A stretch of DNA of 64,000 nt from an uncultured Prevotellaceae bacterium (GCA_902776685.1 CACYRB010000003.1:1-64000), one strand, 5' to 3'; shown: positions 37,011 through 45,290, numbered from the stretch's first letter. A program made the numbers and translations. Notes: generated by a model from the letters alone, not told the origin.

Positions 37011-37754
37011 ATGAAAATCGTGAGAACCGACAGGATGGTATGCAAGAGTCGCAGCACGTTTTTGTTTTGCTGGTGGACTATAGCGGCTTGGATGGGGACA
37101 TGTGTGGCGAATGCGTGTTTTTCTTTTTCGCTGGTCAGTCAAAGTGAGCTTGACGGATTGGGGTTTTTCGTCCTATGCGCTGGTATGACACTGATGTTCA
37201 TGACTTTCAAGTTCAGATTGGAGACAGAAAACCGATGGGAGTCGATGCGGTTTCGCCAAATCGCTTCGCTTACCATGGGGAGCCATCCCAGACTGGAAAG
37301 GTTTATTGGAAACGCTGTGTTTTTCTTTGTCTACGTTGTCGGACCGGCGATATTGATTTATTCCCTTTTATCAGACCCTGATGTCAGCCTGCCGACCAAC
37401 TATTTCTGGCTATCTGTGAGAATTATTATTGCCTATCTTTTAGGTGTCCTCCTTTCCTATATCCTTTTTACAGGAATCATCGCAGTCCCCACAATCGTCT
37501 GGGGAATTTTCCGAGCCATTTGGTGGACAATGGTGATGCACAGCGGCCGTATGCGTAGGATTGGCATCTGGCTGTTGCTGATGGCTGCAACGCTTCTTGC
37601 TTTCTTGAGCAAAGCGTGCACGGAATGGCAGATTAACATGATGGTGATTGTCAGCCTCTCGCTGTTTCTCTACGACATGCGGCGGATGGCGGTGTTTGCC
37701 GACGGGCCCGATGACTTTTGGAAGAAAGTCCTCGCTGGTGAGGATGATGAATAG
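37011..37754 (+). CDS. Predicted multi-pass membrane protein
   Basis: 247 residues with about five or six hydrophobic segments (near 15-38, 48-66, 102-122, 135-170, 178-198, 203-220). It ends in an acidic tail (AGEDDE). I do not recognise the family and see no catalytic motif. A Cys/Trp-rich first segment (FLFCWWTIAAWMGTC) is notable. It lies alone between ung and the DUF3109 gene, each with its own promoter. Its start follows a 7-bp-period A-rich tract rather than a clear -7 box. Confidence 0.65.
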   Translation: MKIVRTDRMVCKSRSTFLFCWWTIAAWMGTCVANACFSFSLVSQSELDGLGFFVLCAGMTLMFMTFKFRLETENRWESMRFRQIASLTMGSHPRLERFIGNAVFFFVYVVGPAILIYSLLSDPDVSLPTNYFWLSVRIIIAYLLGVLLSYILFTGIIAVPTIVWGIFRAIWWTMVMHSGRMRRIGIWLLLMAATLLAFLSKACTEWQINMMVIVSLSLFLYDMRRMAVFADGPDDFWKKVLAGEDDE

Positions 37755-37795
37755 GAAATATTAAATCAGAGAACCAGAAAATCAATTTTTTTATA

Positions 37796-37803
37796 TACTT
37801 TTG
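37796..37803 (+). promoter_or_regulatory. Promoter -7 box, DUF3109 gene
   Basis: TACTTTTG followed by CA. The ATG begins only 9 bp later, so the message would have almost no 5' leader. Confidence 0.55.
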
Positions 37804-37812
37804 CAGGTGTAA

Positions 37813-38412
37813 ATGGAGAAAAGAATACTTCCGATACTACAAGTGGGCGACGTGCTGCTGTCGCCCGACATACTGACCGAACGTTTCTGCTGCGACTACG
37901 AGAAATGCCGAGGCATCTGCTGCGTGGAAGGCGATGCCGGCGCACCCGTTTCTCCCGATGAAATCGGCGAAATTGAGTCGGCGCTCGATGTGGTGTGGGA
38001 TGATCTCTCGGCGCAGGCGCAGGCGAAAATCGACCAGCAGGGCGTGGCCTACATCGACCAGGAGGGCGACATGGTGACGAGCATCGTCAACGGAAAAGAC
38101 TGTGTCTTCACCTGCTACGAAGACGGCAACTGCCTGTGTGCACTGGAGCGCGCCTATCGCAAGGGCCACACACGGTTCTGCAAACCCATCTCATGCTCGC
38201 TCTACCCCATCCGCGCCAAGCAGTTCGGCGACGGCACCATCGGGCTGAACTACAGCCGATGGGACATCTGCCGCGATGCCGTAGCCAAAGGCAAGGAGGT
38301 CGACATGCCGGTCTATAAGTTTTTGAAGGAACCGCTCATCCGCCGTTTCGGTGCCGACTGGTATGCAGAATTGGAAGAACTGGCCGAAACGGTGGAAAAG
38401 TTGAAAAGGTAA
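37813..38412 (+). CDS. DUF3109 family cysteine-rich protein
   Basis: 199-residue cytoplasmic protein of the DUF3109 family, conserved in Bacteroidetes but of unknown function. Cys residues cluster in FCCDYEKCRGICCVEGDAG (about 26-44), CVFTCYEDGNCLC (about 97-109) and FCKPISCSLYP (about 122-132), plus WDICRD. This is the pattern of a zinc- or iron-sulfur-binding fold like the YkgJ-type CxxxCC proteins. It is probably a metalloprotein, but no reaction can be assigned. The repeat-filled gap to 39108 follows. Confidence 0.85.
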   Translation: MEKRILPILQVGDVLLSPDILTERFCCDYEKCRGICCVEGDAGAPVSPDEIGEIESALDVVWDDLSAQAQAKIDQQGVAYIDQEGDMVTSIVNGKDCVFTCYEDGNCLCALERAYRKGHTRFCKPISCSLYPIRAKQFGDGTIGLNYSRWDICRDAVAKGKEVDMPVYKFLKEPLIRRFGADWYAELEELAETVEKLKR

Positions 38413-38430
38413 AAGGTTGAAAATATATGT

Positions 38431-38762
38431 TGGTGTCCGGTAAAAACGGCCTGAAGGGCCATCAAGCTAATAGCCCAGGGTAACACCCTGGGTAAATTGT
38501 GCCAGTAAAGAACGCCCTGTAAGGGCAAAAGCTGCACATCTACGTTGGGTAAGCCCCCCAACCCCCTAATTTAGGGGGCTAATGGTCTTTTGCCCTTACA
38601 GGGCGCAATCTCAACATTCCGCTAACCCAAGGCGATGCCTTGGGCTATTAGCTTGCTGGCCCTTCAGGCCGCGCAAATAAGCCTCTTTGTTTTGTAAATA
38701 TCGGCAAACACAAATAAACACTGGGATTATCAAAGAAGGTAAAACGTTTTTACCGGACACCA
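38431..38762. repeat. Nested palindromic element, copy A (332 bp)
   Basis: Terminal inverted repeats TGGTGTCCGGTAAAAAC (38431-38447) and 38746-38762. Inside are shells of hairpins (GGCCTGAAGGGCC; GCTAATAGCCCAGGG; CCCTGGG). An 18-bp inverted pair (38514-38531 / 38587-38604) encloses a 55-bp core (38532-38586) with CCCCCTAATTTAGGGGG. Copy B is at 46884-47128 with the core in the opposite relative orientation. Confidence 0.8.
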
Positions 38763-38775
38763 ATAGAAAATATAT

Positions 38776-39075
38776 AACGCGGCACGCCGCGTAAAAATTA
38801 GCAACAGATGAACACGGAGGGGCACGGAATAAAATTCCATTAGAATGTAGGGACGCGGCGTGCCGCGTTAAAAATTAGCAACAGATGAACACGGAAAAAC
38901 ACAGAAAAGAGAGGATAAAAATCCTCAAATCCTTGAATCCGTAGAATAGTTGACGCGGCGTGCCGCGTAACACAAGTGAAAGATTGAAGATGAAAAGCTA
39001 AGCTTTCAGATAGTTATATGGGCCATATAACAATGCTATATGGGCCATATAGCTCGGTTATATGGGCCATATAAC
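38776..39075. repeat. REP-like arms and TATATGGGCCATATA palindromes
   Basis: Single REP arms at 38776-38792, 38837-38869 and 38952-38968, between A-rich sequence repeating AACAGATGAACACGG. Three 17-19 bp palindromes of the form TTATATGGGCCATATAA are at 39013-39031, 39036-39052 and 39057-39075, just beyond the end of the AraC-type gene. No gene is seen in 38413-39108. Confidence 0.7.
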
Positions 39076-39108
39076 CTTTCAACTTTTCAACTTTTCAACG
39101 TCCTTGTC

Positions 39109-39993
39109 CTACTTGACGCCCTTCCGATAGTCCGACGGACTGAGCCCCACATGCTCCTTGAAGTATTTTCCAAGGAACGACTGGTTGGGGAAATTCAGTT
39201 CCTCGGCAATCTGCTTGATGCTCTTCGTAGAATTCCTCAGCTGCACGCGCAGCTCCATGGTCACATAGTTGTCAATCCACTCGTTGGGCGTTCGCCGACT
39301 GACGGCCTTCACGCTCTCCGACAGATATTTCGGCGTGATGCCCAACTGCAGGCCATACCAACCTACACGCCGCTCACGGCGGAAGTTGTGCTCCACCAGC
39401 CGAATGAAGTCCATAAAGATTTTCTCGGCCCGCGTCTGTCGCATCCCGTCCATGTTCTGCATCCGATAGATGGTGTTGCTCAGGTCGTAGATCATCGTGG
39501 CCATCAGGCTCTGCACCGTCTCACGGCGGAAATGGTGCTGACGGTCGTCTACTTTTTGCTTGATGACATGGAAATAGCTGACGATGTTCTGTTTTTCCGC
39601 TTCGCTGAGGTTACAAACAGGATGATTTCGGGCAAAGATAAACAACTGCGACATCTCGTGGATACCCATGATGATTTCGCGGAAAAAGTCGTAGCTCAGG
39701 ATGATGCCCACACCCTCGCAGTCGCGGCTGAGCATATAGTTGTCGAGCACCTGTCCCTCGCTGATGATGATGAGGTCGCCCGCCTGCACCAGGTGCTCCA
39801 TCGTGTCAACCGTATAGCGAGCCTGTCCCGACGTGCACAACGCCAGCAGCAGACACTGCATGCGCCGCGGCTCGTTGGGCAGCGGAATGTCTGAAACCCT
39901 GTCTATCAGCAGCAGGTCGTTGCCGATATGACTACCCGCATAAATCTCGCGGGCCGAAGCCACACTCATCTCTTTAATCATGTCAGTAAGCAT
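39109..39993 (-). CDS. AraC-family transcriptional regulator
   Basis: 294 residues from the chosen start. The N-terminal half looks like a cupin-type sensing domain (LVQAGDLIIISEGQ, about 70-85). The C-terminal 100 residues are two AraC helix-turn-helix motifs (YGLQLGITPKYLSESVKAV and IAEELNFPNQSFLGKYFKE). The ORF extends upstream to 40053, but the promoter lies at 40024-40054, so the ATG at 39993 (MLTDMIKEM) is chosen. It is divergent from the membrane-protein pair at 40416-41365, which it might regulate. Ligand unknown. Confidence 0.88.
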   Translation of the reverse strand: MLTDMIKEMSVASAREIYAGSHIGNDLLLIDRVSDIPLPNEPRRMQCLLLALCTSGQARYTVDTMEHLVQAGDLIIISEGQVLDNYMLSRDCEGVGIILSYDFFREIIMGIHEMSQLFIFARNHPVCNLSEAEKQNIVSYFHVIKQKVDDRQHHFRRETVQSLMATMIYDLSNTIYRMQNMDGMRQTRAEKIFMDFIRLVEHNFRRERRVGWYGLQLGITPKYLSESVKAVSRRTPNEWIDNYVTMELRVQLRNSTKSIKQIAEELNFPNQSFLGKYFKEHVGLSPSDYRKGVK

Positions 39994-40023
39994 AAATTGT
40001 CCGATTTTTCCTTTTTCCGCCTG

Positions 40024-40054
40024 CAAAGATACCATTTTCTTCCCAAACCACAAA
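40024..40054 (-). promoter_or_regulatory. Promoter of the AraC-family regulator
   Basis: Minus strand: TTTG (40051-40054), 19 bp, TATCTTTG (40024-40031). It fixes the translation start downstream at 39993. Confidence 0.75.
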
Positions 40055-40347
40055 CATTTTTAGGAAAAACAGAACAAGCCGAACACAGAGCCAAGCTTGC
40101 TTGAGCTATGCTGAGACGCAGTCTGTTTTATGTAAAAACAGAACATTTCAACAGATACAATGAGTTTCTACAATGAGATAAAATGAAAAACAACTATTCA
40201 AATTGGTAATTTGCGTAGACTTTTCATTGAAAAAACGTCGCATTTGGACATTCATCCTATTCTTCCTTTACGAGATAACAACATGTCATTCAATATCTTG
40301 CGAGAAAAAGTCAGCTGCGACGCTTGTAAAAAATAGTATGAAAAATA
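40055..40347. other. Intergenic region with a small dispersed repeat
   Basis: No convincing gene. A segment around 40111-40146 (CTGTTTTATGTAAAAACAG hairpin preceded by GAGACGCAGT) is repeated in inverted orientation at about 52098-52137. A 66-codon ORF at 40203-40403 overlaps the next promoter and is not accepted. Confidence 0.5.
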
Positions 40348-40379
40348 TTTGGAAACATGCTACTTCGGCCTTACCTTTG
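40348..40379 (+). promoter_or_regulatory. Promoter of the membrane-protein pair
   Basis: TTTG (40348-40351), 20 bp, TACCTTTG (40372-40379); the ATG is 36 bp later. Confidence 0.75.
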
Positions 40380-40415
40380 TCCCAGAATTTTATAACCCTT
40401 TAGTTATTATTGCTT

Positions 40416-40928
40416 ATGAAAAAACCACTTATTGTTTCGTTTGTCGCGTCGCTGACATTATTTCTCGCGACATGTTGGATTGGGCAAAGTTCCATACCCA
40501 TTGCAGGATGGACGGGGTCTATTCTTTACTTTCTTCTCACATGGTTTTTGTTAAATACCTATACACCTGGGCAGAGTAGCATCCGAGGCATCACTACTGC
40601 TGTCGTCGTAGGCCGACTTGCAGTGGAGATTCCTTTGCGCATCGTGAACTTTTCGGCTCTCATTTTTTCTATTCTCGTTCCTGTCATCGTCGTGTCTGCC
40701 ATTCTGTTAGCTGCACTCTGCTTTCGAGAGAAAACCCGCATTACGCTACTGCTGTCAGCTATCGTCTTAATTCTGATGAATCTCTTTTCCGAACAGGTAT
40801 TTAACGACATCTTCCCCCAGTGGCATGAGTATGAACAAAGGGCGAAAGACCGGCAACAAACATCATTGCAGCCTGACAAACAGAAATATAGCCAGTCAAC
40901 AACTATTGTTAAACCATCAACATTATGA
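40416..40928 (+). CDS. Predicted membrane protein, first of a pair
   Basis: 170 residues from the ATG at 40416 (a TTG two codons upstream is less likely). Four hydrophobic segments (about 5-22, 30-48, 57-110 with a break, 115-135) precede a polar Gln/Lys/Ser-rich tail. The family is not recognised. Its stop overlaps the start of the next gene (ATGA), so the two products are probably made together and may interact. It has its own consensus promoter and lies divergent from the AraC-family gene. Confidence 0.65.
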   Translation: MKKPLIVSFVASLTLFLATCWIGQSSIPIAGWTGSILYFLLTWFLLNTYTPGQSSIRGITTAVVVGRLAVEIPLRIVNFSALIFSILVPVIVVSAILLAALCFREKTRITLLLSAIVLILMNLFSEQVFNDIFPQWHEYEQRAKDRQQTSLQPDKQKYSQSTTIVKPSTL

Positions 40929-41365
40929 AAAAGAATCTTTTTTATGCCTTCCTAAGCGGAGTGGCCATACAGCTTTTGCTTTCGTGGATAAGAGTGTACC
41001 ACAATGTTTTCTTGAGCACCTGTATTGAGAGTGTGTCTATCTTTGCATTGACCATGTACTGGTTAGACCACTTGAAGGCCAAGAGTATTCGTCAGACGAC
41101 AGCGGTTACGCTTTCTGTGGTACTCGGCTATTTCATTTTACTTACACCTCTTCTTTATATCGATGCGCATAGTTTGTTGTATCCGATAGTCAATCATATT
41201 ATCGTCTTACTCAGCAGCATAGGTGCCGCAGTGTATTTCAACAACCGAAAGTATTCGGTGTTGCTGTTACTAATGGTAATCTGGATACTGCTCAACACGG
41301 TTTGCCACCAAACATATATCGATTATTTTCATGCCATGCGACAGGCGAGTCAGGCTTTGAATTAA
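40925..41365 (+). CDS. Predicted membrane protein, second of a pair
   Basis: 146 residues with four predicted membrane helices (about 5-25, 30-45, 60-82, 90-130 in two parts) and a short soluble end. The family is not recognised, though it shares the overall plan and an FNDIFPQW/YIDYFHAM-like C-terminal stretch with the preceding protein, so they may be distant paralogues. The 4-bp overlap with the upstream gene indicates translational coupling. A terminator follows at 41393-41422. Confidence 0.65.
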   Translation: MKKNLFYAFLSGVAIQLLLSWIRVYHNVFLSTCIESVSIFALTMYWLDHLKAKSIRQTTAVTLSVVLGYFILLTPLLYIDAHSLLYPIVNHIIVLLSSIGAAVYFNNRKYSVLLLLMVIWILLNTVCHQTYIDYFHAMRQASQALN

Positions 41366-41392
41366 TCTCTATCTAAAAAAATTGTTTGAAAG

Positions 41393-41422
41393 GCGTGACA
41401 GTTTTTTGCTGTCATGCTTTTT
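41393..41422 (+). terminator. Intrinsic terminator of the membrane-protein pair
   Basis: GCGTGACAG / CTGTCATGC stem with one mismatch, a T-rich loop, then TTTTT. Confidence 0.7.
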
Positions 41423-41437
41423 CATGAATGGGCATTA

Positions 41438-42394
41438 TCACTTCCTGTTGCGGTTCATGCGCAGACGATAATTGCGGATAGTACTGCTTGCTACGAAGAG
41501 AATGTCTTGAATGGTCTTGTCACTGAAGCCCATCTCACAAAGAATGAGATAGGTAGTATGGCGAAGCGAAAGATTAGTATATAGCGAGGTCAGTCGGGAA
41601 AAATCTTCGGGATGAGAGAATGCATAGTAGTCTATAAAGCTCTGTTCGTCTTCAATGGAAATATTTTTCATGGTGCCTCCGTCTTTCAGGCGGTCGAAAA
41701 TCTGCTGCCCTTTTCCAAGTCGTTCGTTGGTGGTGGTCTGGATTCGACTGATACGCTCGTTGAGTCTATCTACTTCAGCCTGATAACCACTGATTTTGTT
41801 TTTTATGTTGCCTATTTCATTGTTCAGGTTGCCTATTTCTGTGGTACTGGAACTGAGGGCCGAAGTATAGTTGTCAACTTTTCGATAATGAAGAAGCAAT
41901 GCTATCAACATAATCAATGACAAACCGAGAGCTGGAAAATAAAGTGGATGTCCGGCTATTTGATGCTCAACACTTCCAGTTTTCCTGTCTACCAAAGGAA
42001 TTTCGGCCGTCAATGAGCGCAATCGTCCCATGGCTATGGCAGTCATACTGTCTGCTCTTTGAGTTTCCGCGACATGTGCAAAAGCCGCTGCCGTGGTGAT
42101 ATTGCGCAAAATCTCGGCATCGGCTCCCAGTGCCTTTTCTGGTTTCAGTCTCCTCGCATTCACCAACATGGCCTTCTCCATCTGGTCTTGCGCCCCAGAG
42201 TAGTCGTGCTGCTCCAATGCCCGCAAGGCCTGTCGGTAACAGACGCTTGTCTCATAGGGTACACTGACGAGGCTGCCTCCCTTACCATTGTACATATAGC
42301 CGCACGAAGTGAGTAGGAGCAGAAATGAAAAAAGGCATATCCCGTTGCGGATATGCCTTTTTGTGGGGTCCGTTTTATGCGTCGATGTTGGCAT
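41438..42394 (-). CDS. Membrane-anchored regulator with C-terminal LuxR-type HTH
   Basis: 318 residues. The N-terminus has a hydrophobic segment with lipobox-like LLTSC (about 22-31), then a helical TPR-like region (about 45-130). A transmembrane helix follows (about 152-172), then a coiled coil (STTEIGNLNNEIGNIKNKI onward, 182-225). A C-terminal LuxR-like helix-turn-helix (about 270-315, ILCEMGFSDKTIQDILFVASSTIRNY in short blocks) ends it. This is a Bacteroidales one-component layout: outside sensing, inside DNA binding. Its target is unknown. The frame starts 20 bp inside the end of gyrB, and the gyrB terminator hairpin falls within its signal-peptide codons. No other ATG gives a complete signal peptide. 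Confidence 0.75.
   Translation of the reverse strand: MPTSTHKTDPTKRHIRNGICLFSFLLLLTSCGYMYNGKGGSLVSVPYETSVCYRQALRALEQHDYSGAQDQMEKAMLVNARRLKPEKALGADAEILRNITTAAAFAHVAETQRADSMTAIAMGRLRSLTAEIPLVDRKTGSVEHQIAGHPLYFPALGLSLIMLIALLLHYRKVDNYTSALSSSTTEIGNLNNEIGNIKNKISGYQAEVDRLNERISRIQTTTNERLGKGQQIFDRLKDGGTMKNISIEDEQSFIDYYAFSHPEDFSRLTSLYTNLSLRHTTYLILCEMGFSDKTIQDILFVASSTIRNYRLRMNRNRK
42334..42362 (-). terminator. gyrB terminator, inside the next gene's signal-peptide codons
   Basis: GGCATATCC (42334-42342) and GGATATGCC (42349-42357) flank a 6-nt loop, with a T-run on the minus strand after the stem. It lies 12 bp beyond the gyrB stop codon and within codons 12-20 of the downstream regulator. Confidence 0.75.
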
Positions 42395-44348
42395 AGGTGG
42401 CGTTGGCCTCGATGAATTCGCGGCGCGGCTCTACGTCGTCGCCCATGAGCATGGAGAAAATCTCGTCGGCCTGTGCGGCATTCTCGATAGAGACTTGCTT
42501 GAGCAGACGTTTCGCAGGGTCCATAGTGGTCTCCCACAGCTGCTCGGGGTTCATCTCACCCAGACCCTTGTAGCGCTGGGTGTGGAGGGCTGCGGCGTTT
42601 TCGTCGCCTGCCACATACTTGTCGATGAAGGCCTGGCGCTGCTGCTCGGTGTAGCAATATTCGCTGACCTTCTTGTAGGTGCACTTATAGAGCGGCGGCG
42701 TGGCGATGTAGAGATGGCCGTCCTCGATGACCTTCGGCATGAAGCGGAAGAAGAGCGTCATGATGAGCGTGTCGATGTGAGAGCCATCAACGTCGGCGTC
42801 GGTCATGATGATAATCTTGTCGTAGCGCAGCTTGTCGACGTTGGCCTCGCGGTCGCCTTCACCGTCGACGCCGAAGCGCACGCCGATGGACTGAATGATG
42901 TTCATGACCGACTCGGCCTCGAACACGCGGTGCCACTGCACTTTCTCTACGTTCAGAATCTTACCGCGCAGGGGCAGGATGGCCTGGAAGTGGCGGTCGC
43001 GGCCCTGCTTGGCCGAACCACCGGCGGAGTCGCCCTCAACGAGGAAGATCTCGCACTCCTTCGGGTCTTTGTTAGAGCAGTCTGCCAGCTTGCCGGGGAG
43101 TCCGCCACCCGACATGGGATTCTTGCGCTGCACACTCTCGCGGGCCTTGCGGGCGGCGATGCGTGCGGTGGCAGCCAGAATAACCTTCTCGCAGATGGTG
43201 TGAGCCTCCTTCGGGTGTTCTTCCAAGTAGTTGCTCATGGCCTCGCCCACAGCCTTCTGCACAGCACCGTTAACCTCAGAGTTACCCAGCTTGGTCTTGG
43301 TCTGACCCTCGAACTGAGGCTCAGCAACCTTGACGCTGATGATAGCCGTGAGGCCCTCGCGGAAGTCGTCCTGTGCAACCTCTATCTTGGCTTTCTCAAT
43401 CTGCTTACGCAGCTGATCGTCCTCGTCGGCATACTTCTTCAGCGTGCGGGCCAGGGCTATGCGGAAGCCTGTCAGATGGGTACCACCCTCGATGGTGTTG
43501 ATATTGTTTACGTATGAGTGGATATTCTCGCTGTAATCGCTATTGTAGAGCAGCGCCACCTCTATGGGCACACCGTCCTTCTCGGTCTTCAGACAGATGG
43601 GGTCGCCGATGATTGACGCGCGGTGACGGTCGACGTAGCGCACAAACTCCTTCAGGCCCTCTTTGGCATGGTACACCTCAGGCTCCCTGAGATTGCCGTC
43701 CTCATCGGGGCGCAGGTCGGTCAGCGTGATGGTGATGCCGGCATTAAGATAGGCCAGCTCGCGCATGCGGCGGGCGATGATGTCGTACTTGTATTCGGTG
43801 GTGGTGAAGATGGTGGGGTCGGGCCAGAACTGCTGGCGCGTACCTGTCTTGTCGGTGTCGCCTACAATCTTCACGTCGTAGAGAGGTTTCCCCCTCTCGT
43901 ATTCCTGCTGATAGATGTGTCCGTTGCGGAACACCTGCGAGGTCATGTGCGAGGAGAGGGCGTTGACGCAGCTGACACCCACACCGTGCAGACCGCCGGA
44001 AACCTTGTAGGAGCCTTTGTCAAACTTACCACCGGCATGGAGCACGGTCATGACCACTTCGAGGGCCGACTTGTGCATCTTCTCGTGCTCGTCGACGGGA
44101 ATACCGCGACCGTTGTCCTGCACGGTAATCGACCCGTCTTCGTTGATGGTCACCTCAATGTGGGTACAGAAGCCGGCCATAGCCTCGTCGATAGAGTTGT
44201 CGACGGTCTCGTTGACCAGATGGTGCAGTCCTTTCTCACTGATGTCACCGATATACATAGCCGGGCGTTTGCGCACGGCCTCCAGGCCTTCGAGCACCTG
44301 GATATTACTTGCTGAATAGTTGTTTGCTATTTGCTTGTTTTCTGCCAT
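42375..44348 (-). CDS. gyrB: DNA gyrase subunit B
   Basis: 657-residue ATPase subunit of DNA gyrase, which introduces negative supercoils. The GHKL ATPase domain (about 1-220) has DNSIDEA, GRGIPVD and the GGLHGVG loop. The transducer domain follows, then TOPRIM with EGDSAGGSAKQGRD and the metal-binding DADVDGSHI, and a C-terminal PALKRLLK-like gyrase end. The open frame runs to 44414, but the -7 box at 44373-44380 lies inside that extension, so the start is the ATG at 44348 (MAENKQIANNYSA). It is divergent from the DUF3298-like gene. Confidence 0.97.
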   Translation of the reverse strand: MAENKQIANNYSASNIQVLEGLEAVRKRPAMYIGDISEKGLHHLVNETVDNSIDEAMAGFCTHIEVTINEDGSITVQDNGRGIPVDEHEKMHKSALEVVMTVLHAGGKFDKGSYKVSGGLHGVGVSCVNALSSHMTSQVFRNGHIYQQEYERGKPLYDVKIVGDTDKTGTRQQFWPDPTIFTTTEYKYDIIARRMRELAYLNAGITITLTDLRPDEDGNLREPEVYHAKEGLKEFVRYVDRHRASIIGDPICLKTEKDGVPIEVALLYNSDYSENIHSYVNNINTIEGGTHLTGFRIALARTLKKYADEDDQLRKQIEKAKIEVAQDDFREGLTAIISVKVAEPQFEGQTKTKLGNSEVNGAVQKAVGEAMSNYLEEHPKEAHTICEKVILAATARIAARKARESVQRKNPMSGGGLPGKLADCSNKDPKECEIFLVEGDSAGGSAKQGRDRHFQAILPLRGKILNVEKVQWHRVFEAESVMNIIQSIGVRFGVDGEGDREANVDKLRYDKIIIMTDADVDGSHIDTLIMTLFFRFMPKVIEDGHLYIATPPLYKCTYKKVSEYCYTEQQRQAFIDKYVAGDENAAALHTQRYKGLGEMNPEQLWETTMDPAKRLLKQVSIENAAQADEIFSMLMGDDVEPRREFIEANATYANIDA

Positions 44349-44372
44349 TTTATTTAATTTGTTTATAGGTTG

Positions 44373-44380
44373 CAAAGGTA
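44373..44380 (-). promoter_or_regulatory. Promoter -7 box for gyrB
   Basis: TACCTTTG followed by CA on the minus strand, 24 bp before the chosen gyrB start. It rules out the longer open frame as the true N-terminus. Confidence 0.6.
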
Positions 44381-44433
44381 CAAAAAAAACATGGAATATG
44401 GAAATTTTTAACATACAAAAATATGTAAAAAAG

Positions 44434-44463
44434 TTGCAGAAAAACGAATTTTTCGTACCTTTG
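44434..44463 (+). promoter_or_regulatory. Promoter of the DUF3298-like gene (leaderless)
   Basis: TTG (44434-44436), 19 bp, TACCTTTG (44456-44463). The ATG starts 5 bp after the box, about where transcription should begin. Confidence 0.65.
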
Positions 44464-44468
44464 CAGTT

Positions 44469-45188
44469 ATGAAAAGGACGGCCAAGGCATTTTGCACCGT
44501 TTTAACGGCATTTTTTCCGCTTCTCCTGCTGTGTCTCGTGTTGGCACCGACGGGAGCAAGAGCTCAGGATTTCTTCGACGTACAGACGTATTCCTGCAAG
44601 GAGACGCTGGGTGCTTCGTCGTACCGGGCCAACATCGACGTGCCCACCGAGGGCAGCCGCGCTGCCATGCGGGGCGTGAAGCGATGGATTTGCGAAATGC
44701 TGGAGGTGCCTGTGCCGGACAACATCGACCAGGCCGACTTCCCCCACCTGCTCGACCGCAGCTGCAAGGAATACCTGAAGCAGGCCGACCATTCGGCAAG
44801 GAAGGTGGAGATAGTGTGGAGCTTTGAAGACCCGACGTGCGTGACGTTCATGGCTACCATTGCCGACAAGGACTCGGTGACGTGGACCACCACCGACTGT
44901 GCCTCGTTCAGCAAGGAAGACGGTCATCGCATCAGCGTGTCCGAGATTTTCAACTGCGACGAGCTGCAAATCAAGAAGCTCATGTGGGCAGCCCGCGAAG
45001 ACATGAAGCTCGACGCACACCGTGCCGAGAGTCTGTTTGTGGGCGAAGCCGGATTCCTCGACGGCATCATCGTCGTCATCGGTCCGGCGCAGAACAGCAA
45101 CGGCGCACCGTTTGCCATTCCCTACGACGACGCCGAGCCTTACCTGCGACGGTCGGACAATGCGCCGGGCTACTACGTGGGCCGATGA
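44469..45188 (+). CDS. Secreted DUF3298/DUF4163-like protein
   Basis: 239 residues with a signal peptide (about 1-33, cut after ARA). The C-terminal half resembles DUF3298 (CASFSKEDGHRISVSEIFNCDE, about 148-170, then FAIPYDDAEPYL near 220), a domain seen in RsiV-like and other periplasmic binding proteins. The first half has paired Cys residues that may form a disulfide. Function is unknown; RsiV homologues bind lysozyme, but nothing here shows that. The predicted promoter almost touches the ATG, so the mRNA is probably leaderless. Confidence 0.7.
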   Translation: MKRTAKAFCTVLTAFFPLLLLCLVLAPTGARAQDFFDVQTYSCKETLGASSYRANIDVPTEGSRAAMRGVKRWICEMLEVPVPDNIDQADFPHLLDRSCKEYLKQADHSARKVEIVWSFEDPTCVTFMATIADKDSVTWTTTDCASFSKEDGHRISVSEIFNCDELQIKKLMWAAREDMKLDAHRAESLFVGEAGFLDGIIVVIGPAQNSNGAPFAIPYDDAEPYLRRSDNAPGYYVGR

Positions 45189-45227
45189 GCCGGGTGCAAA
45201 GTCTGACGAAACCCGACAAAAAAAGCA

Positions 45228-45256
45228 GGCCACACTCTCATGAGCATAGCCTGCCG
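45228..45256 (-). terminator. Terminator of rpsT
   Basis: On the minus strand, GGCAGGC and GCCTGC stems followed by a run of seven T, 35 bp past the rpsT stop codon. Confidence 0.65.
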
Positions 45257-45290
45257 CTTATACTAAAATAAATCCAATGAAATCTTTTTC

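Noticed and set aside
40203..40403. 66-codon ORF upstream of the membrane-protein pair
   Set aside because: It overlaps the consensus promoter at 40348-40379 and has no homology I recognise.
42375..44414. Longer gyrB start at 44414
   Set aside because: The predicted promoter box is at 44373-44380 and the GyrB N-terminus aligns with the ATG at 44348.
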